From Bolinopsis microptera (lineage: Eukaryota > Ctenophora > Tentaculata > Lobata > Bolinopsidae): 64,000 bases of DNA. The notes beneath the pieces are model-generated. The model did no database searches and was not told where the DNA came from. It was given only the letters and a program-made list of their open reading frames with translations. The position numbers and the translations under genes are program-made. Positions 45,248 through 59,678 of the stretch are shown here, piece after piece; the first letter of the stretch is position 1; each line of letters begins with the position of its first letter. The stretch is from positions 7,364,084 through 7,428,083 of the forward strand of contig NC_087072.1 of the NCBI RefSeq assembly GCF_026151205.1, in the 5' to 3' direction.

Positions 45248-45560
45248 CTAGCAACCACTGTCGCAGAAGCTTATATGACTGTCGATTTTTGTACGAGATT
45301 ATAGAAACTCATTTGATTGCAAGAAAATAATAGGTGCATTAATATTCAATATAATATTATAATGTTAGATTGTCTATCTTTAATAATTATAACACTAACA
45401 GCTTTCGAGATTTTTCTTTTCAAGTGCATTTGCGGTGATACTCCAAAACATAATGCTGTAATAATACCTAACTCAAACTGTAGTGATTCTACACGTCTTA
45501 AAGAAGAATGGACGAATTGTTTTGAGCAAATGGAGTATCTTTCGATCATCTTTTTCAATC

Positions 45561-45640
45561 GACCAATGAATAAACATATATGTTTATTCATTGGTCCCTT
45601 ACTTTAAGTTTATAAACTTAAAGTATAAAGGGACCAGGCG
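45561..45640. repeat. Two adjacent perfect palindromes
   Basis: 45,561-45,596 is a perfect 36-bp palindrome centred on ACATATATGT, and 45,601-45,624 is a perfect 24-bp palindrome centred on GTTTATAAAC. The outer GGTCCCTT and AAAGGGACC also pair around the second one. No loop separates the arms. Confidence 0.9.
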
Positions 45641-45841
45641 CACGAGAAGATCAAAATGGATTGCAAAAGCCGTGCAAGTGTATTCATTAAGCATTTAGAC
45701 TTTAGAGTCCTGTAAAACTGCAGTTACAAGTGTTGAGTGTGCTATGGTGGCCGAGTAAAATGGTGCAGCCGAGTAAAATCGCTCGCCCAAATTTTAAGAA
45801 AATTCTTGTGAAAAGGCCCTTTGCTTAAGCATAAAAGTGAT

Positions 45842-45961
45842 TTGGTTGACGATGTCAACCCATCGAGATCGTTGCTCTGCGAAGCAGAGCAACGATCGAC
45901 AATGGGTTGCGAAGCAAGAATGCTAGTTCGCGCGGCGCGTCGAAGCGGCGAAGTCCTTCAA
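45842..45961. mobile_element. Nested hairpin element (i), TSD AAAAGTGAT
   Basis: A 120-bp insertion, TTGGTTGACGATGTCAACCC ... GTCCTTCAA, between AAAAGTGAT at 45,833-45,841 and 45,962-45,970. It contains an 11-bp stem CGTTGCTCTGC with a GAA loop. The uninterrupted site is AAAGTGATCTAGATC in copy 2 (complement, about 47,215-47,235). Confidence 0.9.
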
Positions 45962-46028
45962 AAAAGTGATCTAAATCGGTGTATTTTTGGACGCTGATTC
46001 CGAATCACCCCCATGACTTAGGGTTAAA

Positions 46029-46121
46029 TTGTCATACGTTGTTAGTTGTATGACCCGCCGCGCACGAAGTGCGCGGCTCCCCTTATAGTGAAGCGACAGT
46101 GGGGGTCACCACGTGATACAA
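46029..46121. mobile_element. Nested hairpin element (ii), TSD ~AGGTTAAA
   Basis: About 92 bp, beginning TTGTCATACGTTG and ending CACGTGATACAA, with a 9-bp GC stem around a GAA loop (GCCGCGCAC). The left duplication is AGGGTTAAA and the right is AAGGTTAAA; copy 2 has AAGGTTAAAA unbroken. Confidence 0.8.
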
Positions 46122-46179
46122 AGGTTAAAATGCTTTTCTGGAGAGTTATGGGCAAAAAACCGTTTTGGTCACGTAATAC

Positions 46180-46239
46180 TTGATACATCCTTCGGCGGCG
46201 CGCGCTTCGCGCGCGAAAAGTGGTATGCAACGTATGTCA
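46180..46239. mobile_element. Nested hairpin element (iii), TSD ACGTAATAC
   Basis: A 60-bp insertion between ACGTAATAC at 46,171-46,179 and 46,240-46,248. It starts TTGATACATCC and ends CGTATGTCA(A), with a CGCGCGC stem and TTC loop. It is a shortened relative of 49,119-49,220. Confidence 0.9.
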
Positions 46240-46358
46240 ACGTAATACTAATAGGCTAGTAAGTAGTAAAATACGAATTCGATTGTTTAGGGCTCGGGTT
46301 AGGGTTGTGGTAAGGGTTATGGTTAGCTTCGCGCGGGGTTATGGTTAGATTTATATTA

Positions 46359-46446
46359 CTGGGCCGCGCTCAGCCTGTCATTCCGCCTAATCTCTATTCA
46401 GAAATGTTGTTTACCAACATTAAAGCCTGGGGTCCTCAGGTAAGAC
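46359..46446. mobile_element. Nested hairpin element (iv), TSD TTATATTA
   Basis: An 88-bp insertion between TTATATTA at 46,351-46,358 and 46,447-46,454. It contains GGGCCGCGCTCAGCCTGTCA, shared with 56,957-57,041 and, diverged, with about 35,929-36,005. Confidence 0.75.
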
Positions 46447-46467
46447 TTATATTATTAGGGTTGGGAT

Positions 46468-46596
46468 TTAATTGACGATGTCAATTCATCTCAGCTCGGC
46501 GCGGCACAGTAGCGCATCTCGCCGATCTAGAGATGTCGCTGTGAGAAGCCTCATTGAGTGCGCGCGGGCGCGGCACAGTAACGCATCGCGCTACAA
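46468..46596. mobile_element. Nested hairpin element (v), TSD GGTTGGGAT
   Basis: A 129-bp insertion between GGTTGGGAT at 46,459-46,467 and 46,597-46,605. It starts TTAATTGACGATGTCAATTC and ends CGCGCTACAA, like 16,233-16,338. Confidence 0.9.
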
Positions 46597-46799
46597 GGTT
46601 GGGATTAGGGTTTATGTAAAACCGTTCTGTACGGCTGCAAAACCATAAAAACCAAAGTCACGTGAAATTTTTGGGCGCGCGAATTAGTAAAAGCCATTAC
46701 AATGGCTGTCATTTCCAATTTGAATTATCAATTTCAACTTAACTTTTCATTAAAATGTAGGAACAATTATTTTTCACTTTGAGTTAACCTGAGTTTGCT

Positions 46800-46908
46800 T
46801 TGTTATACGTTGTATAACCCGCCGCGCACGAGTGCGCGGCTCCCCTAATTTATCGCAATAACGATAAAGTGGAGTGAATACGACCGTGGGGGTCACGACG
46901 TGATACTA
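46800..46908. mobile_element. Hairpin micro-element, TTGTTATACGTTG copy
   Basis: 109 bp between AGTTTGCT (46,792-46,799) and AGTTTGCC (46,909-46,916), seven of eight bases matching. It begins TTGTTATACGTTGTATAACC and ends ACGTGATACTA, and carries the CGCGCAC hairpin. Confidence 0.8.
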
Positions 46909-46935
46909 AGTTTGCCGGCTCTGATCTTAGTCTTA

Positions 46936-47288
46936 CTAAATCGCTCGCCCAAAAATTTCACGTGACTTTGGTTTTGCAGCCGTACAAAACGGTTTTACAT
47001 AAACCCTAATCTCAACCCTAACCCTAACCCCGAAGCTATCCATAATCTTAACCACAACCCTAACCGCAACCCTAACCCGAGCCCTAAATAATCGAATTCA
47101 CGTTTTACTAGCCTCATGTCACGTGACCAAAACGGTTTTTTGCCCATAACTCTCCAGGGAAGCATTTTAACCTTACGTCATGGGGGGTGATTCGGAATCA
47201 GCGTCCAAAAATTCACCGATCTAGATCACTTTCATGCCTAAAGGGCCTTTTCACAAGAATTTTCTTAAAATTTGGGCGAGCGATTTAG
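46936..47288. mobile_element. Mariner-like MITE, copy 2 (uninterrupted)
   Basis: 353 bp flanked by TA. The terminal repeat is CTAAATCGCTCGCCCAAA at the left, inverted at the right. The interior includes a run of CCCTAA-like hexamers (46,999-47,090) resembling the metazoan telomere repeat. It has no coding capacity. Removal of the five insertions from copy 1 gives the same sequence in reverse orientation. Confidence 0.85.
46999..47090. repeat. Interstitial telomere-like (CCCTAA)n tract
   Basis: Degenerate CCCTAA/TTAGGG hexamers lie within the mariner-like MITE, and inverted at about 46,285-46,345 in the other copy. Since they travel with the MITE they are not evidence of a chromosome end. Confidence 0.8.
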
Positions 47289-48604
47289 TAGGAGCGAAGT
47301 TTGCCGGTTTGCTTTCCATTTATAAAACGACAAAGCTCATTTGGTTCATTAAACCATTCAAATTGGCTGTTTTACACATTTAGTGAATGCTTTGGAAAAG
47401 TAATACAAGGGTTTATATTATATTTAATTATAGAGCAATAAATAATTTCGATCCTAACTCATATTAAATACTACCAAGTAACAATATTTAAATATTGAAA
47501 CAGATAAAGCTCAAGCTTTTAAATAAATATGTATCCACGGAAGAATAATTTATCCGTTCCATTTTCTCGACAAAAATTAATGTTCCTGAGTAAAATTCGG
47601 CAAATATAAAATCCTTAGATTTTAAATCTGTTGCGTGCGAAACAGACCTATTTATATGACGTTAAATTTTAGATTGATATGTTTGGTGGTACGGTTGATA
47701 TGATACAGGTTAAAGAAACAAATATTTATTACTTTACTAACTACAAAGTACAGTCTAAGTCAATGATTCAATAGAAGATCGTTCACATGTGACGTAAACT
47801 AGTCTAACAAGGACGGGGTATGGACAAGTTACTTAGTTAGTGTAATTTCTACACAGCGTAAAGTGACTCACAGACGGGGAGGGTCAGGGGGTCAAAAAGG
47901 CTGACGTGAGATGTGAACGATCCCTCATAGTGTAAACAATTTAAATTATCCTACAATTAAATAGTTTTTTCTTGACATGCAGAAATGAAACAAATATTCA
48001 ATTTAATTTAGTGAATTTAGTTATTTGAAAAATAACTATCGATCTAAATGACGCAGAATCTTAAATACATAATTTATTCAAATATCAAATTTAATAGTTA
48101 AATAAGTTTAGATAATTAAATAAAATAAGAATGCTTCAGTGTTCACACTGTTGAACTTTAATGCAGACTGCAGGTTTGGTTCAGTTCTAGATTCGGTTCG
48201 GGTGCGTGGCTCCACATTTTACCTGTTGATTGATTTGAGCCGCGCATCCGACTATCAATCGAATCCAAAACCAAACCGTTAAGTTCAGCAGCGTTTTAAT
48301 TCGATACCATGCATCAGAGGTAGGAAAATAAAATGTCCAAAAATATACAAGATGTTTGAACGGTACACTAGAATGTATGTTCGAAGTTCGAATCAATTTA
48401 CATTAGAAATCGGAACTATTAAATTTAACCAACTCCGAGCATGGTTTTTGCGGAAGATTTCGTTTACGTCCGATAACAAATAAGTCCTAAATAATTTAAC
48501 CGAAAATTACCCCATCTTAAACAAATTGCATCTATTCTCTAGCAGGTTCGGGTTCATTGGTCTAAAAACTTTCCCCTATATAATATTGTCCTATGATCCT
48601 AAAA
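47289..48604. other. No gene; one MITE at 47,775-47,925
   Basis: Downstream of the TDH gene. Other than the MITE, no feature is seen. Confidence 0.45.
47775..47925. mobile_element. MITE, GTTCACATGTGACGTAAAC family
   Basis: GATCGTTCACATGTGACGTA at the left and the complement of GATCGTTCACATCTCACGTC at the right. About 150 bp. Same family as 41,045 and 7,623. Confidence 0.7.
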
Positions 48605-55219
<6,615 letters not shown>

Positions 55220-56956
55220 GGTCCTACAATCTATAATAAGATTAAACTTCATTTAGCATTTACCTACTGAAACCAACATTTGTGTTGATGTGAAGAAGTA
55301 AAGAATCATTTAAACAAACAAGCTAAACAGAAGATTCCTAGCAGCTTTCTGGTAAAATAAGTTCTTGCCAATTCATCACCCACATAGGGTGGTTCAACAA
55401 ACCCAAATTAAAGTTGCTCAAAAAGTGTTTGCCTCTACTCCAGCCACGCCTTGATGTTCGAAGTGCTCATACAGGTAAAATTCTGAAAATGTCTGTTTTT
55501 GGCCTTTAAACATCCAGATGGGACCCTGGAAGTCAGTTAGTCAAATATAGACCCATTTGCCAATATTCATTGTACCAGACGTATGCATTTGGTACTGCTG
55601 TGTACAATAAGAAAAGATTGAAAAGCTCAAAACTATGAGGGTGAACTTTTTTCATAATGTAACATCAAAAACAACGGAAATTACTTTTCAAAATCAGGAA
55701 AAAACATATCAAAAAAATATTTCCAGAAACTTCATTATTAATGCACATTATCACAATATTATGGCAAGTATTACTAGTACTAGCGATAATTGAGAAAAAA
55801 TAAAATAGGTCTAATCTTGACAAATATAACTCCTCAAGCTGGATCACAATCCCTCAACAGGTCGAAATTTAGGCACTGAGTTACGCTTATATAATATGAT
55901 TTGCAGGCATTTTAGCTTATATACACTATGTCATAGTGTAGGAATCTAATGTTGTAAAATGACACTATTGAATACCATGCCTTATTATGCTTATTGTCAG
56001 GGACGCCAGCTCAATTAACCCCAGTCATTCTGACCATATGACTGTAAAAGCTTCTAGTTCTATGAGGGAAATTCTAGAATTTTATATTTTGAATTGTCAG
56101 GAAACTCGGTGTAATACATTAACTTTGTAACTGATTCTGAGGGACAAGATAACACCTCAGAAAATCAATTCGTTGAGATCTACAACCTGTGGACTCGAAA
56201 GAGGATCTGCTGCTCAGGTTACGTAATACCTACCTCATAAATATGTTTTACGCCTGAAGTTCAGTTATTCTTCATAATATCGACAAATTTAACGACCGTA
56301 ATACGACTGTAATACCAATACTGGTATTACACTTACAAGTACAAATGTTATTGCTGTTCAGAAATTTGACGAGGGGCATAACACAAATTACAAATGACAT
56401 TAAGCACAAAATGAGGAAGCAATGATTGGTAGCACAAGGAATAAATAGATAACTAGACTATTTTAGGATTGGGAATAAATGCTTAATCACGAATACTTCT
56501 GAAAGATGAGTGTTGTGTGAGAGCAATAAAAGAACATTGAGTGACATGCAATTCTGTAGATTGGTTTTATCATCAAGACTTTTTAAATTCTTTTTAATTT
56601 CCTTACTTATACAAGACAGCAGGTTCTCAAATGTGCTTTGATCCACAAATAGTGATGATTGTTGCGATAAAATTGTGATTCAATATGAAACATCAATGTA
56701 ATCTTAAAATATATGCACTGTAAATTGCAATATCTAATAGTATAGATTATATAGACTGTATTTACCTTGGATCTAGCGCTCGATTCAATAGGATTACATT
56801 AATTGGTCAAATTCGCGCGGCGCACTTGAAATCGTACAATAATAATGTTTAAGCATCTAAAGTTGATTTGAATAGTAAAATTAAATGAAATACCTTGATG
56901 TACGTTATATACCTTCTATCACGAAAAGAAGTGTACAAGTTACAACGTGTATCAAC
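55220..56956. other. No gene recognised
   Basis: Region 5' of TDH; a promoter is expected near 55.2-55.4 kb, but no TATA or CpG-rich stretch is obvious. Confidence 0.4.
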
Positions 56957-57041
56957 TTATTGGGCCGCGCTCAGCCTGTCATTCCGCCGAATCTCTATTC
57001 GTTTATGTTTATGAACATGATAGCCTGAGGTCCCCAAGTAA
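56957..57041. mobile_element. Hairpin micro-element, GGGCCGCGCTC family
   Basis: An 85-bp insertion between GTATCAAC at 56,949-56,956 and 57,042-57,049. It starts TTATTGGGCC and ends CCCCAAGTAA, forming short inverted ends. Same family as nested element (iv). Confidence 0.88.
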
Positions 57042-57067
57042 GTATCAACAAATGCACCAGCAAGCAA

Positions 57068-57159
57068 ATTTCCAGTATCAATTTGTTTAATATACGTTTG
57101 CTCTAACTAACTATAGTTAGTTAGAGCAAACGTATATTAAACAAATTGATACTGGAAAT
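57068..57159. repeat. 92-bp perfect palindrome, no spacer
   Basis: The arms 57,068-57,113 and 57,114-57,159 are exact reverse complements centred on AACTATAGTT. Pairing stops at the next base on each side. It lies 27 bp to the right of a hairpin micro-element. Confidence 0.93.
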
Positions 57160-57446
57160 ATATATATATAAACCATGGAGCCATCTCGCTTGCAGTAGCG
57201 CGCGTGAAACAAGCGCGTCACTCAGTACGCGTATACACATTACATGGCTATGTCATATTATATGTGAAAATATACGTCATACTTAACTTAACCGGCCACT
57301 TGTTGTATCAAAGTACCCACCCATTATTCCTTGTGCTTTCTTCTTCTGTAACTGCACAACTTTTCCATGTTATCGACTTTCGACTGTGGTGACCGAGTAG
57401 TACAGTATCATTTTTAAAAGGGTTTTAAGGCCTAGCTCGAATAAGC

Positions 57447-57525
57447 TTGTCATACGTTGTATGACCCGCCGCGCTCCCCCTGTATCACCTAGTGAAACGA
57501 CCGTGGATGTCACAACGTGATACAA
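57447..57525. mobile_element. Hairpin micro-element with GAATAAGC duplication
   Basis: A 79-bp insertion between GAATAAGC at 57,439-57,446 and 57,526-57,533. It begins TTGTCATACGTTGTATGACC and ends CAACGTGATACAA. It lacks most of the GC hairpin seen in its relatives, so that hairpin is dispensable for insertion. Confidence 0.92.
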
Positions 57526-57533
57526 GAATAAGC

Positions 57534-58650
57534 TTAGTTCATGCACAAAGATAATGTACGCGCGTTACGTACGTACGTACGTGTGCGCTGCCAGCTAAAC
57601 ACACTATCGGTGCACTTTGTTCACATTTTTTATCCATAAACCAGCAATCGCCATAAAAACGATCGAAGAGAGGATCCCTAAAAACATTTAATTACTCCTA
57701 TATTGATGTGAAAATCATGGCTTTTATTACGTGTAACAGAGTTAAGATTTGTTGCCATATTCGAGGAAATGGTGGCCAACCAAGGTACATTCCCTAAGGA
57801 ACATTTATATTACTTCACTTATGTTCCTATCCAGTATCCTGACAAGCATAAGATACAATATAATAGATCTATATCATTTTCTTTTTGAAGCTTTTCACTG
57901 TGATTTTGCACTGGTAATAGTACCAATCGGATAAGGGATGAAAAATAGATACTTGCTTTAACACTCTTAAATCCGCTGCACTTCAAGACAAATTAATAAA
58001 CTGTTAATTACTGGTTCAAAATAACACATTATTACAACTACAGATCTCTACATAAATAAAGCTAACATTCGCGCAATGAAATCCAGATTTTATCAAATCA
58101 GCATAATTTAACAATAACCAGATTGCAAAATAATACGATGTATAGAATGGATTAGAATATCCCGTTCTATTAAGTAGAACTGTTATCATTATCGTCTCAT
58201 TAAATAAATCAGAAAATACAATTAGTACACGAAACACGTCGAGTGTGAAGAAACTGTCCAACATATAACGGTTCCCAGTGAAGAAACGAACTCTAGTAAA
58301 TCTTGAACAAAGTTAGAACCAGAACAAATCCTTTCCGGAAATTCATTCCTTACGTTCATTTATCTTTTTCTTTCTTAACCAACTGCCGACTTTTGATTTA
58401 CGTGGTTTCAAACTGATCCAGATTTAAGAGTTCGAACTTTCACTGGGGTTTTCAATAGAAGCAAAACATCAATGACGCCAGGATGGTCAACTCTAGAGCG
58501 ATCACAAATAACGTTAGTTTGGTAGTTTCAAGAGCTTTATTTTGATACCGTCTCTTTAAAGTAGTAAATCTTTCAAAGTACGAAATATCTCTTTAAAAGA
58601 GCATCCTAGGCACCTTATAGATATCAAAACGCATAAAAAAGAAAACAAAA
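57534..58650. other. No gene recognised
   Basis: A short ACGT run (TTACGTACGTACGTACGTG) near 57,564-57,582. Otherwise AT-rich and featureless. Confidence 0.4.
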
Positions 58651-58653
58651 ACA

Positions 58654-58890
58654 TCAACCATCTTCTAACTTCTTCCACTCCTCCCTATCTAAAGCTAAAA
58701 ATCTAAGGTCTTCGAAATCAGTCAAATTCTTAAGTCTAATATCAAGATTTCTACTAGTCAAGTCTTTTCTAATAACATCTAATAAGTTTAAACATGGTCT
58801 ACCCCGTCTCCCTTCCATAAAAATATCAGAATTTATAGCAAATAACATAGAGGTGTATGCTGGTGTCTCTTTAAAACAAATAATATTTCG
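58654..58890 (-). pseudogene. LINE C-terminal remnant
   Basis: The frame contains GRRGRPCLNLLDVIRKDL and ends with Asp-Arg-Glu-Glu-Trp-Lys-Lys-Leu. This is the C-terminal RGRP...W...I..DL / DR..W pattern of RTE-like and related LINE proteins. Catalytic domains are missing; a small piece upstream of the first Met is also in frame. Confidence 0.5.
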
Positions 58891-59202
58891 GCGCTAACGG
58901 TAAACAAAAAATAAATAGTTAACAGAAGACATCGCGACAAAAATACACTGAATGTGATTATAAGATCCAGTTTCAGCACGGATAATTCATAAGAACTGAC
59001 TCAAATTTAATGATGATTTTAACGACTAGTAATTATGAGTTGGAGTTCATACAGTTTTATGAGTGACCCCCGCAGGTATAAGAGTTACAACCCCAGTAAT
59101 AAGGATGATGTGACAACATTACCTCACAAGTATTAACAGCGAACATTCATCATCACACCGTCTTACAATCCACACATGCTGTGAAAGTTCTGCCACCCAT
59201 TT
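58891..59202. other. No gene recognised
   Basis: AT-rich sequence to the left of the 22-bp array. Confidence 0.4.
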
Positions 59203-59406
59203 GTGGTCAAGCGCAAGATGCATCGTGGTCAAGCGCAAGATGCACCGTGGTCAACTCTACGATGCACCATGGTCAAGCGCACGATGCGCCGTGGTCAAAC
59301 GCACGATGCACCGTGGTCAAACGCACGATGCACCGTGGTCAAGCGCACGATGCACCATGGTCAAGCGCACGATGCACCGTGGTCAAGCGCACGATGCACC
59401 GTGGTC
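59203..59406. repeat. 22-bp minisatellite, nine copies
   Basis: The unit is GTGGTCAAGCGCACGATGCACC, with variants at positions 1 (A/G), 9 (A/G) and 13-15. Since 22 is not a multiple of three, all three plus frames cycle through the same 22-residue pattern, and all stay open. This explains the three overlapping open frames. Confidence 0.95.
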
Positions 59407-59678
59407 TATGGTAGGGGAGCGCTGGTTCCGGGGTTCGAGAGTGTAGCTGCGCTCGAATATCTTGTCCTCGCACAGCGCGTTGCTGCAGTTTACAAGGATG
59501 TGTTTTACTACGTCTGGGACCACCTACGAGGAATGTTAGCACTATTATTAGGAGCTCTTCGGAGTTAGGGAGCTCAGTATGTTTAAGCTAAGTACGTTAA
59601 TAACTAGCGATATAATCAACTTCATCATTTCATTGTCTGGATAATTGTCGTTAGTAAATTTTCAAGAAGAAAACAAAC

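Larger units (their letters stand above)
45772..46688. mobile_element. Mariner-like MITE, copy 1, with five nested insertions
   Basis: Same element as 46,936-47,288 but in opposite orientation. The ends are AATCGCTCGCCCAAA at the left and TTTTTGGGCGCGCGAATTAG at the right. It contains TTAGGG-like tracts (about 46,285-46,345). Compared with copy 2, extra sequence occurs at five places, each bounded by an 8-9-bp direct repeat; these are listed separately. Confidence 0.85.

Noticed and set aside
46285-47090. Chromosome end or telomere
   Set aside because: The hexamers are degenerate, in both orientations, and lie within a MITE with ordinary DNA on both sides.
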